This document shows, piece after piece, positions 17,717-25,487 of a DNA stretch of 35,668 nt (positions within the stretch are counted from its first letter, which is position 1; each line of letters opens with the position of its first letter). The notes below the pieces were generated by a model. The model saw only the letters and a program-made list of their open reading frames with translations, did not search any database and was not told the origin of the DNA. The translations under genes and the position numbers were made by a program. The stretch is taken from assembly GCA_040905475.1 (NCBI GenBank), contig JBBDRM010000069.1, positions 1-35,668 of the forward strand, read 5' to 3'. Source of the DNA: Actinomycetota bacterium. GTDB lineage: Bacteria > Actinomycetota > AC-67.

Positions 17717-19456
17717 TCAGCTCCTGAACCAGCCGTGCGGGTCGAAGATGCGGAGCGTCCGAAGCTCTTCTCTGGTCGGGGGAGATTCGACGCGAAGGTC
17801 TCGCGCGACGCGAAGGGCCCAGCCGCACCGCTCGCGACACTCGCGCGCGATCGCGTCGCGGTCCTCGCCGAACACGCCGGTCAGCACGAACTCGCCCTGG
17901 TCTTTCTCGTAGACACCCAGAGTCGATACCAGCGTCGTGACCCGCTCCCCCGGCCCGGTGATGTACGGCACCTTATCGAGCATCCGCTCTTTCGACTGCG
18001 CGACTGCGACCACGCTTTCGGTCGCGCACGTCGCGACGTCGTTCGCGCCGCCGGAGCCCATCAGCAGCTGCTCGCCGGGGATCTCGGTGGAGTTGATGTT
18101 GCCGAAGCGGTCGACCTGTGCGGCGCCGAGCGAGCCGACCGACCGGGCGTTCGCGCCGCCGATCACGATCGCGAGCGTCGTGTCGATGTCGGCGAGCATC
18201 GTGCAGGTGGGGAAGTTGCGCTGGTTGAACAGCATCGGCTCGCCGGGCCGGGGCCAGTATCCGACGAGCCCCATCTCCGCGACCAGATCAACGATCGTCC
18301 CCTCGGCCGCGAGGTCGTAGGCGGCGAGCCAGGCCGCGAGGTTGGCCATCCCCGCGCCGGCGAGCATCGCCGTGGCATCCGTTGCGCGGACCTTCTCCTT
18401 GAGCGCCCGCGAGGCGGCGACGATCGCCGTCTCGATCGCGTTCGGCGGCTCGTCGAGCTTGACCTCGGGCAGCAACGCTTCCAGGTCCTCGCGCCACGAG
18501 TCGGGCTGCGCGCGGCGTCGGAGCTCTTTGATCCGATCCGCGCCGAGGCGGTCGAGATAGCGCTCGTGCGTGTCGCAGTCGAGCACCCACTCCTTGATCC
18601 ACGTGTCCATCTGCGCCGGGTCGCGCGAAGCGCGGCGGATGTCGACCCAGAAGTCGTAGTCCTCGCCGTACCCCTCGATGCCCTCGATGCCCGCCGGACG
18701 CATGCCGCCGGGATGGCCGCCGAGCGGCGCCTCGACGACGGCGCGAACCGCAGCGGCCGGGAGCCGGGTGAGGTGCGCGTGCTCGCGCACGAATGCGGCG
18801 TCGACGACCTTGTCGACGGTGACGATCGCACCCCGCCGGGCCGCGAGCGCGCCCGAGAGGTTCTCCATCAAGGGCGGTGAGACGAGCACGTTGCCCTGCG
18901 GGTCCGCGGCCGGCGCGTGGAAGATCGACACGTCGGGCACCAGCGCGCGGATCGCGAGCGTCCCATCGCCGAGATCCTTGATGAGCGCGGCATTGTCTTT
19001 TTGCATGCTCGAGCCGGCGAGCGAGCGAGTCGTCGCCCATCCGAGCCCGCGCGCGCCGGCGGCGAGCCGCTGCGCGAAGGTCAGGATCGACCAGTGCTCG
19101 AACTCGACGCCGTTCGACCACGCGCGCTGATAGACGGGGTTCGGGCCGGGAGTCAGATAGGAGTCGCCCGCCCAGGAGGTCACGATCTTGCGCGCAAGGC
19201 CCGCGTGCACGAGCGGCGCATAGCCGCTGGAGACCTGAACGGCCTGGAGCTCGAAGCCGGGGTCGGTGCCGTGGAAGCGGCGAAGCACCTCCCACACCGC
19301 GGCGCTGCCCCGCGTGTGCGTCATCCCGAGATGGAGCGCGTCGCCGGGCCGGACGGCGTCGGCGACCGCGTCGGCCAGCGAGCGGACCTTGTCCATGCTC
19401 GGCTCGGGCACGGCGAACCGCCGCTCGATCCACTCGCGGATCTCCGGGTCGGTCAT
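17717..19456 (-). CDS. family I CoA-transferase-fold enzyme, fused alpha and beta subunits (IpdAB/GctAB-like)
   Basis: The 579-residue protein carries both subunits of a family I CoA-transferase in one chain: alpha about 1-330, beta about 340-579. In alpha, DALHLGMTHTRGSAAV takes the place of the usual glycine-rich GGF loop, followed by VSSGYAPLVHAGL and PAADPQGNVLV. In beta, AEMGLVGYWPRPGEP (393-407) matches the position of the catalytic Glu segment, with Glu394 as candidate, and GSGGANDVA (467-475) is typical of IpdB/GctB-like subunits. IpdAB acts as a ring-opening hydrolase in steroid breakdown; other members transfer CoA. Which applies here is open. The ATG at 19456 lies eight bases after a TAGACT -10-like hexamer. 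It is the first gene of the minus-strand operon, divergent from the TetR gene. Confidence 0.85.
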   Translation of the reverse strand: MTDPEIREWIERRFAVPEPSMDKVRSLADAVADAVRPGDALHLGMTHTRGSAAVWEVLRRFHGTDPGFELQAVQVSSGYAPLVHAGLARKIVTSWAGDSYLTPGPNPVYQRAWSNGVEFEHWSILTFAQRLAAGARGLGWATTRSLAGSSMQKDNAALIKDLGDGTLAIRALVPDVSIFHAPAADPQGNVLVSPPLMENLSGALAARRGAIVTVDKVVDAAFVREHAHLTRLPAAAVRAVVEAPLGGHPGGMRPAGIEGIEGYGEDYDFWVDIRRASRDPAQMDTWIKEWVLDCDTHERYLDRLGADRIKELRRRAQPDSWREDLEALLPEVKLDEPPNAIETAIVAASRALKEKVRATDATAMLAGAGMANLAAWLAAYDLAAEGTIVDLVAEMGLVGYWPRPGEPMLFNQRNFPTCTMLADIDTTLAIVIGGANARSVGSLGAAQVDRFGNINSTEIPGEQLLMGSGGANDVATCATESVVAVAQSKERMLDKVPYITGPGERVTTLVSTLGVYEKDQGEFVLTGVFGEDRDAIARECRERCGWALRVARDLRVESPPTREELRTLRIFDPHGWFRS

Positions 19457-19464
19457 GGCGGGAG

Positions 19465-19470
19465 AGTCTA
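19465..19470 (-). promoter_or_regulatory. possible -10 element of the CoA-transferase promoter
   Basis: On the minus strand TAGACT is followed by eight bases and the ATG at 19456. This matches the TANNNT -10 pattern with a leaderless or very short 5' end, the same geometry as before the gene at 1489. No clear -35 is seen. The operator cluster at 19537-19580 lies about 70 bases upstream. Confidence 0.35.
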
Positions 19471-19536
19471 GTGAGGAGAGCGCTCTGGACCGGAACCGGC
19501 TGGCCCGATTGGTCCGCTGGGTCTTCGCCTGTACCA

Positions 19537-19580
19537 TGACGTGACCCATGCGTCACGTGACGGAAATGGCGTCAGGTGAC
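19537..19580. promoter_or_regulatory. operator cluster in the tetR/CoA-transferase divergent promoter
   Basis: This 44-base stretch is packed with GTGAC/GTCAC half-sites. GTGAC (19541-19545), six bases, then GTCAC (19552-19556) form the TGAC-N6-GTCA arrangement also present at 21945-21958 and 25432-25445. Overlapping it is the perfect 12-base palindrome CGTCACGTGACG (19551-19562), and a further near-palindrome GTCAGGTGAC lies at 19571-19580. The site is 18 bases from the tetR start codon, so autorepression and repression of the divergent operon are likely. Confidence 0.7.
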
Positions 19581-19597
19581 ACGGGGCGAGGGGGATC

Positions 19598-20296
19598 ATG
19601 GCCAAGGGCTCGAGCAAGAAGATCGCCACCCGCAGCGCCGGTCCCACCAACGGCAGCCAGACCGGCCGCACCCGGGGCGAGGGAGCGGTCCGCGTCCTCG
19701 GCGAGCAGGGGGAACGGACGCGCCAGCGGCTCCTGGACGCTGCCAAGAAGGTCTTCCGCGAGCGCTCCTACCCCGAGACGCGCGTCGACGACATCACCCA
19801 GGAGGCCGGCACGAGCCACGGCGCCTTCTACCTCTACTTCTCGAACAAGGCCGAGGTTCTCGAGGCCCTCGCGATCGGCACCGCCGAGCGCATGTACGTG
19901 CTCGCCGACCAGCTCGAGGGGATCCAGAAGGGCGAAGCCGGCTACGAGCAGCTGCGCCGCTGGATGGAGTTCTTCATCGACAACTACGAGGAGAACTCGC
20001 CCGTCGTCGTCGCGTGGATGTCGGCCCGCCCCCAGGACGAGCGGTTCGACAAGCTCGGCCGCGAGGTGCTGGCGAAGTTCGCCGGCCGCATCGCCCAGGC
20101 GATCCGGCATTCCCGGAGCCAGGAGGGTCGCGACGGGATCCACGCGGGGATCGCCGCCGTCTCGCTCGTCGCGATGATCGAGCGCTTCTGTTACTACTGG
20201 CTCGTCCGCGGCGCCGACTTCAAACGGGCCGACGTCGCCGAGACGATGGCCGCGATCTGGCACCAAACGATCTTCGGCGCCTCACACCGCGACTGA
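19598..20296 (+). CDS. TetR family transcriptional regulator, likely local repressor
   Basis: The 232-residue protein has an N-terminal DNA-binding domain typical of TetR: RTRQRLLDAAKKVFRERSY, then VDDITQEAGTSHGAFYLYFSNKAEVLEAL (about residues 40-90; the recognition helix is around GTSHGAFYLYF). A basic, Ser/Gly-rich tail of about 38 residues precedes it. The C-terminal ligand domain has aromatic residues (FCYYWLVRGADF) and could bind an acyl-CoA or hydrophobic ligand. The ATG at 19598 follows GAGGGGG with very short spacing. It faces the CoA-transferase operon and leads the acyl-CoA dehydrogenase and cupin genes. The palindromes upstream of it and at two other operons suggest it represses the whole catabolic region; that is inference from shared sites. 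Confidence 0.93.
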   Translation: MAKGSSKKIATRSAGPTNGSQTGRTRGEGAVRVLGEQGERTRQRLLDAAKKVFRERSYPETRVDDITQEAGTSHGAFYLYFSNKAEVLEALAIGTAERMYVLADQLEGIQKGEAGYEQLRRWMEFFIDNYEENSPVVVAWMSARPQDERFDKLGREVLAKFAGRIAQAIRHSRSQEGRDGIHAGIAAVSLVAMIERFCYYWLVRGADFKRADVAETMAAIWHQTIFGASHRD

Positions 20297-20310
20297 CGCC
20301 GGCACAGCCG

Positions 20311-21393
20311 ATGGAGCTCGAGCTCTCCGACGAACAGCGGGCGCTTCGCGAAGCGGCGCGCGCGTTCCTCGAGCGGGAAGCGCCGGTCTCGTACGCCCGC
20401 GAGATGATGGACGACCCGCGCGGATGGCGCGACGACGTCTGGCGAAAGATGGCCGCGCTGGGCTGGATGGGCCTGCCGTTCCCCGAGGACGCCGGCGGAG
20501 TCGGCATGGGGTTCTCGGCGCTCGCGATCCTGCTCACCGAGATGGGTCGGGTCGTGCTGCCGGGCCCGTACTTCTCGACCGTCGTGCTCGCGGGCCACGC
20601 GGTGCTCGAGGCCGGATCCGAGGAACAGCGGAAGGAGTTGCTCCCGGCGATCGCGAGCGGCGAGATCACCTGGGCCGCGGCGCTGTCCGACACCGGCGTC
20701 GAGGCCCGGCCCGACGGCGATGCGTTCGTTCTGAACGGCGAGGCGCGCTACGTGCTCGACGGCGCGACCGCCGACCGGATCGTGGTCGAGGCAGGCGGCG
20801 AGCTGTTCGTGCCGGATGGCGCCGGCCTCTCGGCGACTCCCGTCGAGCTGATGGACTCCACCCGCAGGGTCGCGCACGTCCGCTTCGACGGCGCGCGGGC
20901 GGAGCGCCTCGGCGACGGTGATCACGGCGCGCTCGACCGCGTGCTCGACCGCGCGTACGTCGGGCTGTCCGCGGAGATGCTGGGCGGAGCGGAGCGGGTC
21001 GTCGAGCTCTCCGTCGAGTACGCGAAGCAGCGCGTGCAGTTCGACCGGCCGATCGGCTCCTTCCAGGCCGTCAAGCATCGCGCGGCCGACATGCTCCTCG
21101 ACGTTGAATCGCTCCGGAACGCCGTCTCATTCGCGGCATGGGCGATCGAGCGCGGCCACCCGGACGCCTCGATCGCATCCTCGATGGCGAAGGCGTACGC
21201 ATCGGACGCCTACCGGCGCGTCGCCTCGAGCGGGATCCAGGTGCACGGCGGGATCGGGTTCACCTGGGAGCACGACATGCACCTGTACTTCAAGCGCGCG
21301 AAGGCGTCGGAGGCGGCGTTCGGTTCCGCGGACTGGCACCGGGAACGGCTGGCGCGCCTGCTCGAGACGCGGTACGGATCGGGAGGCCACTGA
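20311..21393 (+). CDS. acyl-CoA dehydrogenase
   Basis: The 360-residue flavoprotein introduces the alpha-beta double bond into an acyl-CoA. The N-terminal helical domain begins LELSDEQRALREAARAFLE, the middle beta domain has ITWAAALSDTG (about 119-129), and the C-terminal helical domain has RVQFDRPIGSFQAVKH (241-256) and HGGIGFTWEHDMHLYFKRA (312-330). The GFTWEHD block is typical of the FadE26/FadE28-like acyl-CoA dehydrogenases of actinobacterial steroid and branched-chain breakdown, where subunits often pair as heteromers. No second dehydrogenase lies beside it. The classic catalytic Glu is not obvious, so it might act as a homodimer with a non-canonical base or need a partner encoded elsewhere. 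It starts 14 bases after the tetR stop. Confidence 0.93.
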   Translation: MELELSDEQRALREAARAFLEREAPVSYAREMMDDPRGWRDDVWRKMAALGWMGLPFPEDAGGVGMGFSALAILLTEMGRVVLPGPYFSTVVLAGHAVLEAGSEEQRKELLPAIASGEITWAAALSDTGVEARPDGDAFVLNGEARYVLDGATADRIVVEAGGELFVPDGAGLSATPVELMDSTRRVAHVRFDGARAERLGDGDHGALDRVLDRAYVGLSAEMLGGAERVVELSVEYAKQRVQFDRPIGSFQAVKHRAADMLLDVESLRNAVSFAAWAIERGHPDASIASSMAKAYASDAYRRVASSGIQVHGGIGFTWEHDMHLYFKRAKASEAAFGSADWHRERLARLLETRYGSGGH

Positions 21394-21395
21394 TT

Positions 21396-21761
21396 ATGGA
21401 ACACGTATCGAGAGTCATCCGGAAGGAAGATGCGGAGCTGCGCACGGCCGACGGCGTCGAGGTCGTCGTTGCGATCTCGAAGGAGACCGTCGGCTCGCCG
21501 ACGCTGTGGTTCGGCAGTTTCGCTACCGAACCGGGCGTCAAGGTTCCGCCGCATTACCACACAGCCGACACGGGGGCCTATGTGGTCAGCGGGCGGGCAG
21601 CTTTCGAGATCGACGGGGAGCGGCACGAGGTGATCGCCGGGGAGTATCTCTACGTCCCGAAAGGTGTGGTCCACACGGAGGAGACCGTCGGGAACGAGAC
21701 GGCGTTCGGCATCTTCGCCCGCGACGAGGCCGGCGGGGAGACCGTCTACCTCGAGCAGTAG
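21396..21761 (+). CDS. small cupin-domain protein
   Basis: The 121-residue protein is a single cupin barrel. Motif 1 reads VKVPPHYHTADTGAYVVSG with HxH kept, but the usual Glu four residues on is replaced (TADTG). Motif 2 reads GEYLYVPKGVVHTEE with the metal-binding His. With two or three His ligands and no Glu it may bind metal weakly or serve as a ligand-binding or isomerase cupin. The ATG at 21396 lies two bases after the acyl-CoA dehydrogenase stop, so it is in the same transcript. After it come 257 non-coding bases ending in the amidohydrolase promoter. Confidence 0.85.
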   Translation: MEHVSRVIRKEDAELRTADGVEVVVAISKETVGSPTLWFGSFATEPGVKVPPHYHTADTGAYVVSGRAAFEIDGERHEVIAGEYLYVPKGVVHTEETVGNETAFGIFARDEAGGETVYLEQ

Positions 21762-21940
21762 GGCTCGCTCGACCCAGAGCGCGCCGCCAGTCCGGGAGCG
21801 GGTGGGAGGTCGGCCAGGGGCTCGATGCCTTTCTTGCGGCGCCAGCGGACACTGTGTGTACTCCTCCGCAGCAAGAACCGCGCCGCAGCGGGACCGGCTA
21901 CGAGCGGGCGGGCGGCCACCATGGATCCGCGGCCAGGACT

Positions 21941-21983
21941 GACCTGACGCGCTTGTCAGGTCGGGGGGGTTCGGGTTTATGCT
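21941..21983 (+). promoter_or_regulatory. operator and promoter of the amidohydrolase operon
   Basis: A perfect inverted repeat has arms GACCTGAC (21941-21948) and GTCAGGTC (21955-21962) around the spacer GCGCTT. It includes TTGTCA (21953-21958), a -35-like hexamer, and is followed 19 bases later by TATGCT (21978-21983), a good -10. The ATG at 22019 is 35 bases downstream. A repressor bound here would block RNA polymerase. The rest of the gap from 21762 shows no gene or clear structure. Confidence 0.75.
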
Positions 21984-22018
21984 TGGCCCACGCCGCTGGA
22001 ACCGCCAAGGGGGTCGCG

Positions 22019-23188
22019 ATGGGTCGCAGGAAGTACGAGATCGTCTCCGCCGACGTTCATATCCTCGAACCGCCCGACATCTGGGAGAAGCACCTCCCCA
22101 AGAAGTACGCCGAGCACGCCCCGAAGCTCGTGAAGGACCACGAGGGCGGCGACGCGTGGCAGTTCTCGGTCGGCGCTCCCGATCCGATCGGCCTCGTCTC
22201 GACGCCGGGCCGCCGCTTCGAGGAGTTCAAGTGGTTCGGCGTCTCCTACGACGAGACGCGACCCGGCTGCTGGGACGGCAAGGAGCGCCTCCGCGACATG
22301 GACATCGACGGGATCGATGCGGAGATCATCTTCCCGCCGCAGCGCACGATGGGTCACTGGCTCTCGATGCCCGACGAGGAGATCTCGTTGGCCGGGATCG
22401 ACGCCTACAACGAGTTCATCTTCGACGAGTTCGCCGCCGCGGACCCCGAGCGTCTCATCTCCTGCTACCAGATCCCGAACCTCGGCATCGATACCGCGCT
22501 CAAGTATCTCGACAAGGCCATCAAGAAGAAGGCGCACACGGTCGTCATCTCGTCGTGGCCGTCGGGTGGCGAGAACATCTCGCCGGAGGACGACGCGTTC
22601 TTCCAGGCCTGCGTCGACGCGAACATGCCGCTGAACATCCACATCTCGCTCATGAGCCGCGCGTCGGGCGTGAAGTCATACGAGTCGGGCCAGAAGGTGA
22701 CCAGCGGCGTGAAGAAGGGCGGCGGCGCGGCGAACCAACGAGCGGTCGGCGCGATGTCGGGCGTGTTCACGCGGACGACGCCGGTCTTCACCGGCTTCCT
22801 GTTCTCCGGCGTGCTCGACCGGATCCCCGATCTGCAGATCGTCCTGACCGAGATCGGCGTCGGCTGGATCCCTCATTACCTGGAGCAGCTCGACGACCGC
22901 TACTGGCGGAACCGCGGCTGGGGCGAGATCACGATCAAGGAGCCCCCGAGCTACTACTGGCGCAAGAACTTCGCGGCCACGTTCATGATCGACTTCACAG
23001 GCGTGTACCAGCGGCACCTCGTCGGCGTGAAGAACATGATGTGGTCCACGGACTATCCGCACCACGGGAACGACTGGCCGTACTCGCGGATGCGGATCAA
23101 CGAGCAGATGGTCGGCGTATCCGACGAGGACCGGTACGACATCCTCGCGGGCAACGCGGTCCGGATCTTCAAGCTCCCGGAGAAGTAG
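22019..23188 (+). CDS. amidohydrolase-2 family metal-dependent hydrolase or decarboxylase
   Basis: The 389-residue TIM-barrel protein belongs to the amidohydrolase-related (ACMSD-like) superfamily, whose members hydrolyse amides, esters or lactones or decarboxylate cyclic acids. The first metal motif is ISADVHILEP near the N-terminus, where the typical family form is DxHxxE/P. Later motifs are the barrel His in PLNIHISL, then the C-terminal STDYPHHGNDWP with the conserved Asp, and NAVRIFKL. Many close homologues in Actinomycetota sit in steroid or terpenoid degradation clusters. The ATG at 22019 is 35 bases after a -10 hexamer; no strong Shine-Dalgarno is seen, so translation may depend on AAGGGGG at about 22007-22013. 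It is first in a two-gene operon with the luciferase-like gene. Confidence 0.9.
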   Translation: MGRRKYEIVSADVHILEPPDIWEKHLPKKYAEHAPKLVKDHEGGDAWQFSVGAPDPIGLVSTPGRRFEEFKWFGVSYDETRPGCWDGKERLRDMDIDGIDAEIIFPPQRTMGHWLSMPDEEISLAGIDAYNEFIFDEFAAADPERLISCYQIPNLGIDTALKYLDKAIKKKAHTVVISSWPSGGENISPEDDAFFQACVDANMPLNIHISLMSRASGVKSYESGQKVTSGVKKGGGAANQRAVGAMSGVFTRTTPVFTGFLFSGVLDRIPDLQIVLTEIGVGWIPHYLEQLDDRYWRNRGWGEITIKEPPSYYWRKNFAATFMIDFTGVYQRHLVGVKNMMWSTDYPHHGNDWPYSRMRINEQMVGVSDEDRYDILAGNAVRIFKLPEK

Positions 23189-23202
23189 CGACGTCGGCGT
23201 CC

Positions 23203-24084
23203 CTGCGGTTCGGGCTGGGGACCATCCCGCTCGGCCAGATGGGGGTACGGCTCGGCGACTCGCCGGCCGAGACCGTCGTCGCCTTGGCTCGGGCCGCGGA
23301 CGAGCTCGGCTTCGACTTCATCACCGCGCAGGATCACTCGGTCGCGCCGCGGCAGTGGGCCGCCGACGGCGGCGGGCAGACGTGGTACGAGCCGTTCGTG
23401 GTGCTGTCGTACGCGGCGGCGGTTACCTCGCGTGTGCGTCTGCTCACCGACGTGCTGATCGTGCCGTACCGCTCGCCGTTCCAGATCGCGAAGATCGCCG
23501 CCTCACTGGACCAGCTGTCGGGAGGGCGGCTGATCCTCGGCGTGGGGTCGGGCTATCTCGAGGAGGAGTTCAACATCCTCGGTGCGTCGTTCGCCGAGCG
23601 CGGCGCGGTCACCGACGAGTCGCTCGAGGTCCTGAAGCGCTGCTGGGCCGAGGAGTGGCTCGACGTCTCGACGCCGCACTTCGAGGCGAACGACGTCTCG
23701 ATCTCACCCCGGCCGCTCCAGTCGCCCCGGCCGCCGATCTGGGTCGGCGGGAACTCGTGGCGGGCGCTCCGAAGGGCCGTCGAGCACGGAGACGGATGGA
23801 CGCCGTTCTTTCGCGAGGATCCCGAGCGCGTGCGGGAAGGTGTGCGCCGGGCGCGGGACGACTACGGCTTGGCCTTCGATCGCACGTTCGACATCGCCGT
23901 GCCGATCCGCCGGGGGTTACACAACGTGGACGGCTCGGTGAACGTGAACTCCGCTCGGCGCCAAGCCGACGCGATGCACGAGGCCGGCGCCACGCACATC
24001 AAGGTCGGGTTCAAGGCTTCTACGCCGGACGAGTACGTGTCGAAGATGGAGACGTTCGCGCGCGGCGTGATCGACCGCTCCTAG
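23203..24084 (+). CDS. luciferase-like (LLM) F420- or FMN-dependent oxidoreductase
   Basis: The protein has the LLM TIM-barrel pattern: FGLGTIPLGQ as strand 1, ELGFDFITAQDHSV, then SRVRLLTDVLIVPYRSP, LDQLSGGRLILGVGSGYLE (a hallmark of F420-dependent members) and PPIWVGGNS. The start is a problem. The amidohydrolase stop is at 23186-23188, and in the right frame no ATG, GTG or TTG occurs before ATG 23239, which would delete strand 1. CTG at 23203 gives the natural N-terminus RFGLGTIP and is proposed here (293 residues); ATG 23239 would give 281. The enzyme probably oxidises or monooxygenates an intermediate of the catabolic pathway. The family is firm, the start uncertain. Confidence 0.85.
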   Translation: MRFGLGTIPLGQMGVRLGDSPAETVVALARAADELGFDFITAQDHSVAPRQWAADGGGQTWYEPFVVLSYAAAVTSRVRLLTDVLIVPYRSPFQIAKIAASLDQLSGGRLILGVGSGYLEEEFNILGASFAERGAVTDESLEVLKRCWAEEWLDVSTPHFEANDVSISPRPLQSPRPPIWVGGNSWRALRRAVEHGDGWTPFFREDPERVREGVRRARDDYGLAFDRTFDIAVPIRRGLHNVDGSVNVNSARRQADAMHEAGATHIKVGFKASTPDEYVSKMETFARGVIDRS

Positions 24085-24188
24085 AGCGACCGCCAGTATC
24101 GGACAAATCAGACACTTAAGCTTAGCCGCGCTTCGTTTTCACTGCGGGATCAAGTGATAAGCCACGTGCACCTAAGTTTCCAGGAGAG

Positions 24189-24230
24189 ATAAGGATGCTG
24201 TGATATCCTTATGACTCGTGAAAACGAGTC
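24189..24230. promoter_or_regulatory. two adjacent inverted repeats before the fic gene
   Basis: ATAAGGAT (24189-24196) and ATCCTTAT (24205-24212) form a perfect inverted repeat with an eight-base spacer. Immediately after it, GACTCGT (24213-24219) and ACGAGTC (24224-24230) form a perfect hairpin with a GAAA tetraloop. The pair ends 12 bases before the fic ATG. They may be an operator for the Fic protein's own winged-helix domain, or an RNA hairpin in its leader. The 158-base gap here (24085-24242) is visibly more AT-rich than its surroundings. Confidence 0.5.
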
Positions 24231-24242
24231 AAAGGGACAGAT

Positions 24243-25391
24243 ATGAGCACCAGAGCAGGCAGGTACGAAAAGCAAAGTGGAGGCTATCAGGCATTCTTAC
24301 CCGAGTTACTTCCGCCGAAGGACCTCGAGGTAGACGAGCAACTTCAAGATCTTCACTCAAAGGCGGACCAAGCGATTGGTCGCCTCGATGGGGCCGTCGC
24401 GATCCTTCCCGACGCTGATCTGTTCGTCGCCATGTATGTCCGCAGAGAGGCCGTTCTCTCGAGCCAAATCGAAGGGACTCACGCCTCGATGATGGACATC
24501 CTCGAGTACGAGGCTGCACAGGAACAAGCAGCAACGTCGGTCGACGTTCGGGAAATCTGGAACTACATCAAAGCCATGCGCCACGGTCTCGAGCGCCTCC
24601 CGGCCCTGCCCCTGTCACGTCGACTCCTGTGCGAGGTCCACAAGGTCTTGATGGATGGTGTACGCGGTGGGGAGCCTCACAAGACACCTGGCGAGGTGCG
24701 AAAGACACAGAACTGGATCGGCGGCGCTTCGCCTGCAACCGCGCGCTTCGTGCCGCCGCCTCCCGACGTTGTGGGACCTGCCTTCGCCGACCTTGAACGT
24801 TATCTCCATGAGAGGCCCGGAACGCACCTACTCAAAGCAGGGATCGCTCACGCGCAGTTCGAAACGATCCATCCATTCCTCGACGGCAACGGTCGAACAG
24901 GACGCCTGCTTATCACTTTTTGGTTAGTCGAACAGGGTGTCCTACAGCGGCCGCTTCTGTATCCCTCGCTGTTCTTCAAACAGCACAAGGACGAGTATGT
25001 CGATCGCCTTCAGGCGATCCGTGATGAGGGCGCGTGGGAGGATTGGTTGAAGTTCTTCCTCGATGGCATGGCGCAGACCGCCGTCGAGGCAACAGACACG
25101 GCCATGCATATCCTCCAACTGCGAGATGAACACCGGGTTCTGATCTCATCTCGTCTTGGACGGAGAGCCCACAACGGCCTGGAGCTCCTCGACCTTCTGC
25201 TCGGTCAGCCCACCGTGACCGCCCGGATCGTGCAGAAGCGCTTGAAGGTGTCACAGCCGACCGCTTCGGCACTCGTCGCCGATCTGGCCGAGTGCGGAAT
25301 CCTGCACGAAATGACCGGACGCAAGAAGTGGCGAGTCTTCTCCTACACGAAGTATCTGGCACTCTTCTCCGGTTATCAGAGTAGGACATAA
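24243..25391 (+). CDS. Fic-domain AMP-transferase with N-terminal inhibitory helix and winged-helix C-terminus
   Basis: The 382-residue protein has the Fic motif HPFLDGNGRTGR (210-221), complete with catalytic His210. Family members transfer AMP from ATP to protein hydroxyls. An inhibitory motif SSQIEG (73-78, pattern S/T-x3-E-G/N) precedes the Fic core, placing it among class II Fic proteins whose Glu blocks ATP. Residues about 322-356 (VTARIVQKRLKVSQPTASAL) form a helix-turn-helix, as in many Fic/DNA-binding fusions that may regulate themselves. The ATG follows AAAGGGA. Its codons are less GC-rich than those of neighbouring genes, and it separates two catabolic operons, so recent acquisition is likely. 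No partner antitoxin is visible, as expected for class II. Frame is intact. Confidence 0.94.
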   Translation: MSTRAGRYEKQSGGYQAFLPELLPPKDLEVDEQLQDLHSKADQAIGRLDGAVAILPDADLFVAMYVRREAVLSSQIEGTHASMMDILEYEAAQEQAATSVDVREIWNYIKAMRHGLERLPALPLSRRLLCEVHKVLMDGVRGGEPHKTPGEVRKTQNWIGGASPATARFVPPPPDVVGPAFADLERYLHERPGTHLLKAGIAHAQFETIHPFLDGNGRTGRLLITFWLVEQGVLQRPLLYPSLFFKQHKDEYVDRLQAIRDEGAWEDWLKFFLDGMAQTAVEATDTAMHILQLRDEHRVLISSRLGRRAHNGLELLDLLLGQPTVTARIVQKRLKVSQPTASALVADLAECGILHEMTGRKKWRVFSYTKYLALFSGYQSRT

Positions 25392-25430
25392 CCAGGGAAC
25401 ACAAACTTCAAGGACCCACTCGGTCCTCGG

Positions 25431-25449
25431 TTGACACGCGCGTCAGGTC
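25431..25449. promoter_or_regulatory. operator and -35 of the first thiolase/DUF35 operon
   Basis: TTGACA (25431-25436), a consensus -35, overlaps TGAC (25432-25435), which is followed by six bases (ACGCGC) and GTCAGGTC (25442-25449). The right arm is identical to that of the site at 21955-21962, and the spacing is the same. A -10 is less clear; GACACT at 25455-25460 is the best candidate. The site lies about 40 bases before the gene start. Confidence 0.7.
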
Positions 25450-25487
25450 ACCGGGACACTTAACCTTCTGCCGATCGGGGAGGCCCT

